Positions 50,225 through 59,898 of a stretch of 64,000 nucleotides of DNA are shown one piece after another. The stretch spans positions 62,001-126,000 of the forward strand of contig JAIEAP010000010.1 of NCBI GenBank assembly GCA_029071325.1. Direction: 5' to 3'. Within the stretch, counting starts at the first letter, position 1. Each line of letters begins with the position of its first letter. The position numbers were made by a program, and so were the translations under genes. The notes beneath the pieces are model-generated. The model was given only the letters and a program-made list of their open reading frames with translations. It had not been told where the DNA came from and searched no databases. Source of the DNA: Lachnospiraceae bacterium (GTDB lineage Bacteria > Bacillota > Clostridia > Lachnospirales > Lachnospiraceae).

Positions 50225-50314
50225 GCTTCGCAGTATGAATCACTTCCTGCCATCAGTCTCTTACATACAAGCATGACGATCCTGATGCCAGGAAGCAATT
50301 CAACTGTGAATAGC
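50225..50314. repeat. Palindromic repeat element, copy B
   Basis: gcttcgcagtatgaatcacttcctgccatcag ... ctgatgccaggaagcaattcaactgtgaatagc; loop tcttacatacaagcatgacgatc. Confidence 0.7.
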
Positions 50315-50318
50315 CCAC

Positions 50319-50639
50319 TTAACTCAACTTACTGCGGAGCTTATCCATATCGTCCACGAACACCAGTATCTCTGCCACCACCTCATATAGTTCCGGCGGG
50401 ATCATTTCACCGATCTGCAGCTTTGACAGGGTGCTTGCCAGTTCATTGTCCGCATACAGCGGAACATCCTCTTCCTTTGCCTTCTCTATGATCTTCTCTG
50501 CAATATGTCCTTTGCCGGTAGCCAGTATTTTAGGCGCGCGCTCCCCCGGCTCATATGCCACAGCCACCGCGGTCAGATCCTCGGAAACCTCATTTTCCTT
50601 CCTGTTCAATTGTCCCGGCCTCCATACATTCTGCGCCAT
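50319..50639 (-). CDS. FlhB C-terminal-like (EscU/YscU/HrcU family) protein, YlqH-like
   Basis: 'LTAVAVAYEPGERAPKILATGKGHIAEKIIEKAKEEDVPLYADNELASTLSKLQIGEMIPPELYEVVAEIL'. Confidence 0.85.
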   Translation of the reverse strand: MAQNVWRPGQLNRKENEVSEDLTAVAVAYEPGERAPKILATGKGHIAEKIIEKAKEEDVPLYADNELASTLSKLQIGEMIPPELYEVVAEILVFVDDMDKLRSKLS

Positions 50640-50664
50640 TTTCTTTTCCCTCCAGCCGTTACTG

Positions 50665-52431
50665 TTACGCCCGCATATCAAAAGAATATCGATGCAGGAT
50701 TCCCGAAGGCGTACTGTCCTTCTTCATAAAATCTTCCACAAGATTTATGCGCTTCTCCTTATTCTCTACCTGCACACTACACTGATAGCCCTTCTCTTCC
50801 AGTCGGCGCGCCAGCTCTTTCGAATGCTCCATGATCAGTGCAAAGGAACGGTCATCTTCCATGAAAAAATCCGTATGTACCTTCTGCGCCCGCATCCGCA
50901 CCGACACATCCGTAGCCCCCAGATGATCCATATCCAGATGCAGGAATGCAGTCAGATCCCCTTCCGGCTGATCCAGATTCTTCTTATTGGTATATACATA
51001 CAGATCTCCATGTGCGTTCTGCCCTGACATTTTAAGCGGTAACTGCACAAAATGATACATCTGACTGATATCATTCATAAATTCCACATTGCCCTGCAGA
51101 TTAGACACTGCCTTTGCCAGCGGCGTGTTCTCCTGCCCCGACTGGGTAATTACCTGCTGCATCCGCTGCATCTGCCCCTCCAGGCGCTCATACAGCTTCT
51201 TTACTGTGTCCGCCTTCACATCCTGGGGCCGCAGCAGCCACTGCTGTTCCATACTGTCCTGCAGAAGACTGCGGTACGCTTTCCCCGACAGGAGGCTCTT
51301 CACTGCATCTTCCCTCGGGTTCTCTATCTGACGCAACGCCTCATGCAGCGTATCCATAAATTCCCGCACACTCTGATTCGGATTAAGTTTCCCGTCATGC
51401 AAAAGCTTTGCCTGCTCAGACAGCTCCGGAAAACGTCCCAACTGCCGCATCAGCTCCTGCATGCCCTCCTTCTGCAATGCCGACCCCAGCGTATGAGCAG
51501 CATAAGCTTCCGGCCCGGCATTTTCATTGGCCTGTAATATAACTTCAACGCCTTCCTCTGCGGCTTCCGCCGCGGATTCTGCCATGCCTGCTGCGGCATC
51601 CTCCGGCATCTCTGCCAGAGTCTTCTCTCCCGCCGAAGCAGCGATTTCCTGTCCGGCTGCCTGCTGTATTGCCGTCTCGTCCGTCATGGGATTCATGGGG
51701 CTCCATCTGCCGTCATCTGCCACCGCAGCGGATTCCTGCAAAAATGCGTCATCCGGACGCAGCGCTCCCCAGATGCGCTCTGCCATCTGTAGAGATTCCT
51801 CTGACGACAGCGCCGGATTCTGATACACCTCTCCCAGACTGGACAATACATCCGTAAACTGTCTGGTAATGGCCGCCTGGTCATTCCTGTAATTGGTGAA
51901 CTGATTGATATTTTCCATCGTCAGCGGCAATTCCAACTTACTCATCTGCACCATGGTCTTAATATCTGCGTCCCCAAACCCGGAAAGCATTCTTGCCATT
52001 GCCTGTATGCTCGCCCGGTCAATGGGCATCTGTTCTTCCATCATGGTATTCACCATCTCTATAGACTTGGCGTCTGCCACAATACCCGCCGCATCCAGCG
52101 CTTTCAGCAGCGTCGGGTTATTTAGATTGCCATTGGTAAATGGGCGTATCTCCACCGTACTGCCGTCATTGGACTTTACCTGAAAGAACATGGACTGTCC
52201 CTGGGTCAGCTTCACATTCCCTGCTACCCGGGCATGAACAGTCTGTCCATTACCCAAAGACAAAATGACATTCCCGTGCTTCATACTGCTGACAGTTCCC
52301 TCAAACACGTTGCCCACTGTCATTTCCCTCACCGCAGACACCAACTGCTGCACCCCCTGCTGGGGCTTAGTTGCAGTAGCGCCGGTAGCCGTATTTCGAT
52401 TGTATTGGTTGAGCATATCCGAAATCTGCAT
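50665..52431 (-). CDS. FliK-like / YlqG-like protein
   Basis: Position between YlqH-like and rnhB genes; C-terminal 'LHLDMDHLGATDVSVRMRAQKVHTDFFMEDDRSFALIMEHSKELARRLEEKGY' resembles FliK C-terminal domain. Confidence 0.7.
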   Translation of the reverse strand: MQISDMLNQYNRNTATGATATKPQQGVQQLVSAVREMTVGNVFEGTVSSMKHGNVILSLGNGQTVHARVAGNVKLTQGQSMFFQVKSNDGSTVEIRPFTNGNLNNPTLLKALDAAGIVADAKSIEMVNTMMEEQMPIDRASIQAMARMLSGFGDADIKTMVQMSKLELPLTMENINQFTNYRNDQAAITRQFTDVLSSLGEVYQNPALSSEESLQMAERIWGALRPDDAFLQESAAVADDGRWSPMNPMTDETAIQQAAGQEIAASAGEKTLAEMPEDAAAGMAESAAEAAEEGVEVILQANENAGPEAYAAHTLGSALQKEGMQELMRQLGRFPELSEQAKLLHDGKLNPNQSVREFMDTLHEALRQIENPREDAVKSLLSGKAYRSLLQDSMEQQWLLRPQDVKADTVKKLYERLEGQMQRMQQVITQSGQENTPLAKAVSNLQGNVEFMNDISQMYHFVQLPLKMSGQNAHGDLYVYTNKKNLDQPEGDLTAFLHLDMDHLGATDVSVRMRAQKVHTDFFMEDDRSFALIMEHSKELARRLEEKGYQCSVQVENKEKRINLVEDFMKKDSTPSGILHRYSFDMRA

Positions 52432-52445
52432 AACTATTCACTCCA

Positions 52446-53237
52446 TCAATCTGCCTCTATGAATCCCCCGATGAATGACGCCCTGTGTATAGGCGAGGGG
52501 CCCACACGTTTTATAGCTTCAATATGCGCCGCAGAACCATATCCCTTGTTGGACGCAAAACCGTACTCCGGCATCAGCCGGTCATACTCCACCATCAATC
52601 GATCTCTGGTCACCTTGGCAATGATACTAGCCGCGCCGATGGAAATACTTTTGGCATCCCCCTTGATAATCGGCACCTGAGGAATATCCACATCAGGAAT
52701 GGTCACTGCGTCGTTTAGTAATATATCGGGTTTTACCTTAAGATTCGTAATAGCCTGCCGCATCGCCTCATAGGTTGCCTGCAGAATGTTGATCTCATCA
52801 ATGCGTCCCGGACCTGCCATGCCGACTCCCACTGCCACTGCCTGCTCCATGATAACATCATAAAGTTCTTCTCTCTTAGCAGCGCTCAGCTTCTTGGAAT
52901 CATTGATATAGAGTATTCCGCAGTCTTTCGGTAGAATGACAGCTCCCGCCACCACAGGTCCTGCCAGCGGTCCTCTTCCCGCCTCATCAATACCGCAAAT
53001 GTATTCGTATGCCTCGTAACGCCGCTCGTACTGTTTCAAATTCTCGATCCGGGCGCGTTCCTGCTCAAGTCGCAGGAGACGCTTACGCGCCTGCTCCACC
53101 GCCTTGCATACCCCAACCCTCGGATCTTCACTGTAAACGGCGATAAAATCAGGCAGCATAGAATCCTCTGCTGCCTTTAATTCCTGTTGTATCTCACTGA
53201 TTTTCTTCTCTTTTGTCACGCCCTTTGTCTCCTTCAC
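52446..53237 (-). CDS. rnhB: Ribonuclease HII
   Basis: 'ICGIDEAGRGPLAGPVVAGAVILP', 'SIGAASIIAKVTRDRLM'. Confidence 0.95.
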   Translation of the reverse strand: MKETKGVTKEKKISEIQQELKAAEDSMLPDFIAVYSEDPRVGVCKAVEQARKRLLRLEQERARIENLKQYERRYEAYEYICGIDEAGRGPLAGPVVAGAVILPKDCGILYINDSKKLSAAKREELYDVIMEQAVAVGVGMAGPGRIDEINILQATYEAMRQAITNLKVKPDILLNDAVTIPDVDIPQVPIIKGDAKSISIGAASIIAKVTRDRLMVEYDRLMPEYGFASNKGYGSAAHIEAIKRVGPSPIHRASFIGGFIEAD

Positions 53238-53248
53238 GCATGGTTGAT

Positions 53249-53812
53249 CTATTGATGGCGGATAAATCCGATGGAGTCAAATGGATAGATGCGCAGCCAG
53301 GCTTTGCCGATAATATCCTCCCGTTGGATTTTACCTACGGCAGGTGACCTGCTGTCGCTGCTGTCATTGCGGTTGTCTCCCAGCACAAAGTATTCCCCCT
53401 CTTCCAGCAGTATCGGTTCTGCTGCCAACCCCGGCTCCCGTATGACCTCCTTGCCGTAAGATTCCACCAGTTCCTCACCGTTGATCAGAATGTCTCCTGC
53501 CTCCGTAATCTGCACAGTCTCTCCCGGCAGTCCGATGATCCGCTTGATATAATAAGTGTCGGCTGCGTATTTGTACGGAAATACAATGATGTCAAAACGC
53601 TCTGGATCATGCAGATGATAGGAAATCTTATCTACGATCAAATTATCTCCATCCTGCAGGGTATTTTCCATAGACTCGCCCACCACGCGAGTGCGCTGTC
53701 CCACATAACGTATCGTCAGAAAAGTCAACAGAAAAATAATGCCCAGGTATAGAACCCAGCCAATGCCGTCAAGCCATTTTTGCCGTTTACTGTCCTTCCT
53801 TTTCTCCTCCAT
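53249..53812 (-). CDS. lepB: Signal peptidase I
   Basis: 'VVGESMENTLQDGD', 'YYIKRIIGLPGETVQI', 'YFVLGDNRNDSSDSR'. Confidence 0.94.
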   Translation of the reverse strand: MEEKRKDSKRQKWLDGIGWVLYLGIIFLLTFLTIRYVGQRTRVVGESMENTLQDGDNLIVDKISYHLHDPERFDIIVFPYKYAADTYYIKRIIGLPGETVQITEAGDILINGEELVESYGKEVIREPGLAAEPILLEEGEYFVLGDNRNDSSDSRSPAVGKIQREDIIGKAWLRIYPFDSIGFIRHQ

Positions 53813-53848
53813 ACGCCTCTTGCCCGCTCCCTGTCTTATGCTTATATC

Positions 53849-54700
53849 TTATGCTTTCCCCGCCGGTTTTTCAAGTGTAATCTTACCCAGCCTTCCGGTA
53901 CGGAATTCGTCCAGTACCAGTGCCGCAGCTTTCGAGTAATCCAGCTCGCCTCCTTTACGGATGCACCCCCGGTTCCCAGCGATCTGCCCCAGGACTTCTG
54001 CCGCGCTGCCGTTTTCTTCCACCTCATACCGCCCTGCAAGGATTCCGGGATATTCCCGCCGCATAAGTTCGATGAGTTCCAGTGAGAGCTCATCCACATT
54101 CAATATCTCATCCTTGATCGATCCTATAAGCGCCAGCCGCAGCCCCACGCTCTGATCCTCGAATTTGGGCCACAGGATTCCCGGCGTATCCAGAAGTTCC
54201 ACATTCTTATTCAGGCGAATCCACTGCTTTCCCTTGGTAACTCCCGGCTTATTGCCTGTCTTGGCACACGCCCTGCCTGCAAAGGTATTGATAAATGTGG
54301 ATTTTCCCACGTTGGGGATTCCCACCACCATGGCGCGCACCGGACGGTTGATAATGCCCTTTCGGCGGTCCCGCTCAATTTTCTCTTTACAGGACTCCAT
54401 AATCACAGACAATGTCTGCTTCATGCCCGCTCTGCTCCTGGCATCCATACGCACGACATAATATCCCTTTTCCCGAAAAAACGCTGCCCACGCCTCGTTT
54501 TGCTCCTCATCTGCCAGATCTGATTTATTGAGCAGGATCAGTCTTGCCTTGTTCTGCCCCAGCGTATCAATATCAGGGTTACGGCTGCTGAAAGGGATGC
54601 GGGCATCCACCAGCTCGATCACCAGATCCACCAGTTTGATGTCTTCCTGCATCTGGCGTTTTGCCTTGGTCATATGACCCGGATACCATTGAAACTGCAT
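53849..54700 (-). CDS. rbgA: Ribosome biogenesis GTPase YlqF
   Basis: Circularly permuted GTPase: 'WYPGHMTKAKRQM', 'LNKSDLAD', 'GIPNVGKSTFIN', 'DTPGILWPKF'. Confidence 0.94.
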   Translation of the reverse strand: MQFQWYPGHMTKAKRQMQEDIKLVDLVIELVDARIPFSSRNPDIDTLGQNKARLILLNKSDLADEEQNEAWAAFFREKGYYVVRMDARSRAGMKQTLSVIMESCKEKIERDRRKGIINRPVRAMVVGIPNVGKSTFINTFAGRACAKTGNKPGVTKGKQWIRLNKNVELLDTPGILWPKFEDQSVGLRLALIGSIKDEILNVDELSLELIELMRREYPGILAGRYEVEENGSAAEVLGQIAGNRGCIRKGGELDYSKAAALVLDEFRTGRLGKITLEKPAGKA

Positions 54701-54715
54701 CTTCTGTTGCCTCCT

Positions 54716-55297
54716 TTATTTGATAAATCCTATTTCCCCAAAAGGCGCCACCCGAAACCACGCCTTCCCAACGATATGCTCACGCTTCACATTTCCGATA
54801 TTGGCATAGCGGCTGTCCTCGCTGTTGTTGCGGTTATCGCCCAGCACAAAATATTCATCCTCTCCCAGGGTGATCTCCTTTGCTGCGATACCAGCCTCCT
54901 CAATGGCGGCCGTCTCCACCGCCTCATGGAATAACTCGCCGTTTACATAGACGGCTCCGTTTTTAATCTGCACGGTATCACCCGGCACACCGATCACACG
55001 CTTGACATAATAATGCGACTTCTCATTTCCGTTAGGCAGAAACACGATCACATCGTTTGCTTTGGGTTTTGTCACACTATAGATAAACCGGTTCACCAGA
55101 ATCTCATCTCCGCCCTCCAGCGTTCCCTGCATGGACTGCCCTACCACAGTAGTGCGCAGCCCGATAAAATATACAAACACAAACGCCGCCGCCAGCACAA
55201 CGGCAATCTCCAGCACCCACACTGCAATTTCCTTGATCAGGGGAATATTCAGTTTCTTTCTGCGTTTTGCAAAATTCAGCCCCCGGACTCTTCGCAT
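54716..55297 (-). CDS. lepB: Signal peptidase I (second copy)
   Basis: 'VVGQSMQGTLEGGDEIL', 'YYVKRVIGVPGDTVQI', 'YFVLGDNRNNSEDSR'. Confidence 0.94.
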   Translation of the reverse strand: MRRVRGLNFAKRRKKLNIPLIKEIAVWVLEIAVVLAAAFVFVYFIGLRTTVVGQSMQGTLEGGDEILVNRFIYSVTKPKANDVIVFLPNGNEKSHYYVKRVIGVPGDTVQIKNGAVYVNGELFHEAVETAAIEEAGIAAKEITLGEDEYFVLGDNRNNSEDSRYANIGNVKREHIVGKAWFRVAPFGEIGFIK

Positions 55298-55361
55298 AAG
55301 ACTCCTCCATATGATAAAAAGAGAAGGGACAATACATGGTGTAATGTCCCTCTTATCGTTC

Positions 55362-55715
55362 TTATTTCACTAATTCTTTGACCTTTGCTCTCTTGCCGAC
55401 ACGTCCTCTCAGGTAATTCAGCTTTGCACGTCTTACCTTTCCGTGTCTTACCACTTCTACCTTCTCAACATTGGGAGAGTGCAGCGGCCATGTCTTCTCA
55501 ACACCGACACCGTTGGAGAACTTACGAACCGTGAATGTCTCCCGGTTGCTTCCGCCCTGCTTCTTGAGAACAGTACCCTCAAATACCTGGATTCTCTCGC
55601 GGTTACCCTCTTTGATCTTCGCATATACCTTAACGGTATCGCCTACGCGAAACTCCGGAACTTCCGCCTTAAGCTGCTCTGCTTCAATGTTCTTAATAAT
55701 CTCACTTGCGTTCAT
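55362..55715 (-). CDS. rplS: 50S ribosomal protein L19 (intact copy)
   Basis: '[93 protein letters not shown]'. Confidence 0.96.
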   Translation of the reverse strand: MNASEIIKNIEAEQLKAEVPEFRVGDTVKVYAKIKEGNRERIQVFEGTVLKKQGGSNRETFTVRKFSNGVGVEKTWPLHSPNVEKVEVVRHGKVRRAKLNYLRGRVGKRAKVKELVK

Positions 55716-55790
55716 TTCTGTGACCTCCTGTATATTTTGATGTTCTTAATGCATACGCAACAGAGGACCATCGCCTATTCACAACTGTTG
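55716..55790 (-). promoter_or_regulatory. Possible L19 leader (5'UTR)
   Basis: 5'UTR gaataggcgatggtcctctgttgcgtatgcattaagaac...aggaggt upstream of rplS; resembles L19 leaders from memory only. Confidence 0.4.
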
Positions 55791-55791
55791 T

Positions 55792-55820
55792 ATTGTACCA
55801 TGTCAGGACGTGTTCGTCAA
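55792..55820 (-). promoter_or_regulatory. rplS promoter
   Basis: Minus strand TTGACG-17-TACAAT overlapping the deoB stop. Confidence 0.65.
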
Positions 55821-56956
55821 CTGTTTTTTACTCCCAGTGCATGGCATATGGTATCCGCCACATAGGTGAATCCATCCATAATACCCAGGTTCTTCCCTGC
55901 AAGATTCCTGTTGTACAATAACAGCGGCACACACTCCCTGGTATGGTCTGTGGTCTCATCATACGCGGGATCGCAGCCATGATCCGCCGAAATCACCAGC
56001 AGGTCATCTTCTCTCAACAACTCTAAGAATCCTTCCAGGAAACGGTCAAACTCTGTTATGGCTCTGGCATAACCATCCACATCCCGTCTGTGACCGTAGA
56101 GCATGTCAAAGTCCACCAGGTTCACAAAGCAAAGTCCGTTAAAATCTTTTGCTGCAAGCTCTGATAAACGCGCCATTCCGTCTTGATTTCCGGTAGTCCG
56201 ATAAGTTTCGGTGATCCCCTTTCCATTGAAAATGTCATGGATCTTCCCTACTCCGATCACATCCTTCCCGCTGTCCCGCAAAAGATCCAGCATCGTATCT
56301 GCAAAGGGCGACAGGGCAAAATCATGACGGTTCGATGTCCGCACAAACTCCTCCGGGGATGCACCCACAAAGGGGCGGGCAATAACTCTTCCCACGGCCA
56401 GCTCTCCCGTCAGCATTTCCCGGGCAATTTCACAGTATTCATATAATTGCCGTACCGGGACTACTGCCTCATTGGCTGCAATCTGACATACACTGTCAGC
56501 GCTTGTATACAGGATCAGGCTTCCTGTATCCAGATGCTCCTGCCCATAATCCTTAAGCACCTGCGTGCCGGAATATGGTCTGTTGCAGATGCATCTTCGT
56601 CCGATCCGCTCCTCAAATGCGCTCACAAAGCTATCGGGAAACCCCTGCGGAAATGTAGGCATGGGTTTGCTGCTGACAAGCCCCGCCAATTCCCAGTGTC
56701 CGATAATGGTATCCTTGCCCATACTCCGTTCCCGCAGACGCCCGTAACGGCCGATGGGCGCTTCATGCGGCGTGCCGCAGTCCACACCGTCGATATTGAA
56801 AAGTCCAAGTTTACGCAGATTGGGGCAGGTAAATTCCCGGCTGCCCGTAATGCTCCTTAAGGTGTTGGTTCCCTCATCCCCAAACTGTGCCGCATCCGGC
56901 GCATCTCCGATTCCAAAACTGTCTAATACTACAAAAAATACTCTCTTCATCAACAT
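55817..56956 (-). CDS. deoB: Phosphopentomutase (copy 1)
   Basis: 'FFVVLDSFGIGDAPDAAQFGDEGTNTLRSI', 'GHWELAGL', 'ISADHGCDPA'. Confidence 0.95.
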   Translation of the reverse strand: MLMKRVFFVVLDSFGIGDAPDAAQFGDEGTNTLRSITGSREFTCPNLRKLGLFNIDGVDCGTPHEAPIGRYGRLRERSMGKDTIIGHWELAGLVSSKPMPTFPQGFPDSFVSAFEERIGRRCICNRPYSGTQVLKDYGQEHLDTGSLILYTSADSVCQIAANEAVVPVRQLYEYCEIAREMLTGELAVGRVIARPFVGASPEEFVRTSNRHDFALSPFADTMLDLLRDSGKDVIGVGKIHDIFNGKGITETYRTTGNQDGMARLSELAAKDFNGLCFVNLVDFDMLYGHRRDVDGYARAITEFDRFLEGFLELLREDDLLVISADHGCDPAYDETTDHTRECVPLLLYNRNLAGKNLGIMDGFTYVADTICHALGVKNS

Positions 56957-56997
56957 GGCGTATCCTCCTCCCGTTCCAGTTCCTGCGATGCAGTCCT

Positions 56998-58851
56998 TTA
57001 CAGCAATAATTCCAGATCTGCGATCTGCTCCTGTATCTTCTTGCCAATATCCGTATCCTTTACGCGGATGCGTTTCTCCTCTGTCTCAAAAATGTCTGTG
57101 CTGGACTCAATATCCTTGTTCTCTTCCAGCACCTTCTGGATACTCTCAAAGGGCTGGTGCGCTTTCAGGCGCATACAATGAGAATTATAGATCAGGGTAT
57201 AACCTGCAATCCCCGTCTTTTTGTGATATGCCTTGCAGAATCCCCCATCAATGATGATCAGCTTTCCGTTCGCCCGCACCGGAGCTTCCCCACTGCTGAC
57301 CTCCACCGGTGTATGCCCGTTTATGATATGGGACATAGGAGAATACAATCCGAATTCACGCAGGATCATGTTGCAGATATATTCCTTGTTATAAAACTCA
57401 TAATACGGATTGCGCGGTTCTTCAGCCGCCTCCTTGTCCGTAAGATACATTTTCTCAAAGGTTTTGATGGTACGGCCCGACAAGGGCGATGTCTGCGCCG
57501 CCCACAGATACCACATAAAATCTGCCTCCGACTGATCCGCTCCAGTCAGACACACTTTGCGCACAACACGGTCTGCATAATCCAGATACTCCTTTCCTTT
57601 GTATATCCTGTCTCCAATGCTGATCCCTTCAAAATTCCCCTGTTCGTCCAGCGGTATACAGCCGTGATAGAGAAGATTTTCATTATAACACCGGTACATG
57701 CTCCCCTTGGCACACAGAAACCGGATATGCTGGCGCAGTCTGCCGCTGTTGCGGAACGACCGGCATAACTCCGAGAGCAATTCCCGCTCCTCCGAAGTCA
57801 GGCGGTACGGATCCGCCCGGTCCACCGTGGGGAAATCAGACCTGCTCATGGCATATTTCTTCCCAGCAATTTCCACAGTTCCCTGGTCATAGTCTATTCT
57901 TTCCAGCAGCCTGCGGTCATCCATCCGATATTCCGGATGTCTTGCGATCAACTGTCCCTCCAGCTTGAACTGCAGCACGGAAATCGCCTGCAATGCCGCT
58001 TCCATCAGATCATCCGCAGGATACTGCCGCTCAGCAAAAAGCACCAATGTCCTCAGGCTAATCCCGTATCCGCTCTCCAGCACCTCAATATTACCGTAAC
58101 GCATGTTGTTCCGCACTACAGCCGCCACACATACCTCTACGCCGGATGCCGCCCCCATCCAGAGCACATCATGGTTGCCCCACTGAATATCCAGAGAATG
58201 ATAATTCATCAGCAAATCCATGATCTTATCCGGATGCGGTCCCCTGTCATATATGTCGCCTACAATATGCAGATGATCCACCGCCAGACGTTTGATCAGC
58301 TCCGCCAGGGCTATGATAAATTCATCCGCGATCCTCAGACGGATGATGGTTTCCATGATCTGTCTGTAATATTCAATCTGGTTATCATACTCATCCTCCT
58401 GCATATGCAGGAGTTCATCCAGAATATAGGCAAACTCCTCCGGCATTGCCTTACGTACCTTGGATCTGGTATATTTGGAGGACCGGTCTTTTGCCAGCGT
58501 GATCAGATTCTGAAGATTGAGCTTATACCAGTCCTCCGTCAGCACCTGATGTTCTTTGAGGGCGTTCAGCTTTTCCTTCGGATAATAAATAAGCGTACAG
58601 AATTCCCGCCGTTCCTGCTCGCTGAGCCCTTTTGCAAAAATCCGATCCACCTTCTCCCTGATCACGCCCGCGCAATTATTAACGATGTGACAGAACGCTT
58701 CATATTCTCCATGCAGGTCACTCATAAAGTGTTCGGTTCCTTTGGGAAGATTTAGGATCGCATTCAGATTGATGATCTCCCGGCATGCCAACTGTTTTGT
58801 TGGATATTCCTTAGCCAGAAGCTCCAGATATTTTTTCTTGTCCCTTTCCAT
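56998..58851 (-). CDS. fbp: Class III fructose-1,6-bisphosphatase (copy 1)
   Basis: 'MSDLHGEYEAFCHIV', 'HIVGDIYDRGPHPDKIMDLLM', 'QWGNHDVLWMGAA'. Start at MERDKKK after aggaggg. Confidence 0.94.
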   Translation of the reverse strand: MERDKKKYLELLAKEYPTKQLACREIINLNAILNLPKGTEHFMSDLHGEYEAFCHIVNNCAGVIREKVDRIFAKGLSEQERREFCTLIYYPKEKLNALKEHQVLTEDWYKLNLQNLITLAKDRSSKYTRSKVRKAMPEEFAYILDELLHMQEDEYDNQIEYYRQIMETIIRLRIADEFIIALAELIKRLAVDHLHIVGDIYDRGPHPDKIMDLLMNYHSLDIQWGNHDVLWMGAASGVEVCVAAVVRNNMRYGNIEVLESGYGISLRTLVLFAERQYPADDLMEAALQAISVLQFKLEGQLIARHPEYRMDDRRLLERIDYDQGTVEIAGKKYAMSRSDFPTVDRADPYRLTSEERELLSELCRSFRNSGRLRQHIRFLCAKGSMYRCYNENLLYHGCIPLDEQGNFEGISIGDRIYKGKEYLDYADRVVRKVCLTGADQSEADFMWYLWAAQTSPLSGRTIKTFEKMYLTDKEAAEEPRNPYYEFYNKEYICNMILREFGLYSPMSHIINGHTPVEVSSGEAPVRANGKLIIIDGGFCKAYHKKTGIAGYTLIYNSHCMRLKAHQPFESIQKVLEENKDIESSTDIFETEEKRIRVKDTDIGKKIQEQIADLELLL

Positions 58852-58949
58852 AATCCCTCCTGTGAACAATTCCTGTTTTTGATACAAAGCACCGGGACAC
58901 GGCACATACGCCATACCCCGGTACTGTTCTATTCCATTTACGATTCACT

Positions 58950-59626
58950 TTATTCTCTGTGCATGGAGAAAGTCTCCATCCGATAGTGCTCCAAATTCTC
59001 CAGGATCTTGCGGTCATCAGCTTTTGACAGCAGATCATCCCGCAGCTTCCTGGTGGAAACCATATCATTGTAGGAACTCGGTCCGCCGACACAGCCGCCT
59101 TCGCATACCATACCTTCAATGAAATCTTCCGGAAGCTTTCCTGCCTTCATCAGCATCAGGAACTTCTTGCAGTCCGTAGCTCCGTTTGCCTGGCAGACCT
59201 TCGCGTCAATCTCCTCGTTCATCTCCTTCATACTCTGAAGCACAGCCGCCGTAACACCGCCGGAATTACCGAAACGCTTACCATAGATGGAGGACTCCTG
59301 ATAAGAAGTATCGTCCGCCTCCAGGGTCACATTCTTCGCCCTCATAATAGCCCGGATCTCACTGTAAGTAAGCACATAATCGCAGTTGCCCTCGATTGCC
59401 TGATCCACAACCTCCGATTTTTTGGCGATACAGGGTCCGATAAATACCGTAATTGCATCCGGGTCTTTCGCCTTGATCATACGGGATACCGCACACATGG
59501 GAGAGACCGTGGTGGATATGCGGTCTGCGAGTTCCGGGAAGTGCTTGCGCACCATATTTACAAAACCGGGACAGCAGGATGTTACCTTCTTCTGACCTTC
59601 CTTGTATGCCTCTACCCATTCCTCCG
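58950..59626 (-). pseudogene. 5'-truncated [FeFe]-hydrogenase-like gene at duplication junction
   Basis: Identical to 63032-63708 but lacks the upstream ferredoxin-coding part; joined out of frame to the rplS fragment. Confidence 0.9.
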
Positions 59627-59797
59627 GTTGCTTCCGCCCTGCTTCTTGAGAACAGTACCCTCAAATACCTGGATTCTCTCGCGGTTACCCTCTTTGATCT
59701 TCGCATATACCTTAACGGTATCGCCTACGCGAAACTCCGGAACTTCCGCCTTAAGCTGCTCTGCTTCAATGTTCTTAATAATCTCACTTGCGTTCAT
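59612..59797 (-). pseudogene. 3'-truncated rplS fragment at duplication junction
   Basis: Identical to L19 through KKQGGSNR, then RNG-stop from the junction. Confidence 0.93.
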
Positions 59798-59898
59798 TTC
59801 TGTGACCTCCTGTATATTTTGATGTTCTTAATGCATACGCAACAGAGGACCATCGCCTATTCACAACTGTTGTATTGTACCATGTCAGGACGTGTTCG

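Noticed and set aside
53249-55297. Two tandem lepB genes as a recent duplication
   Set aside because: The two proteins are clearly diverged and separated by rbgA; multiple type I signal peptidases are common in Firmicutes.
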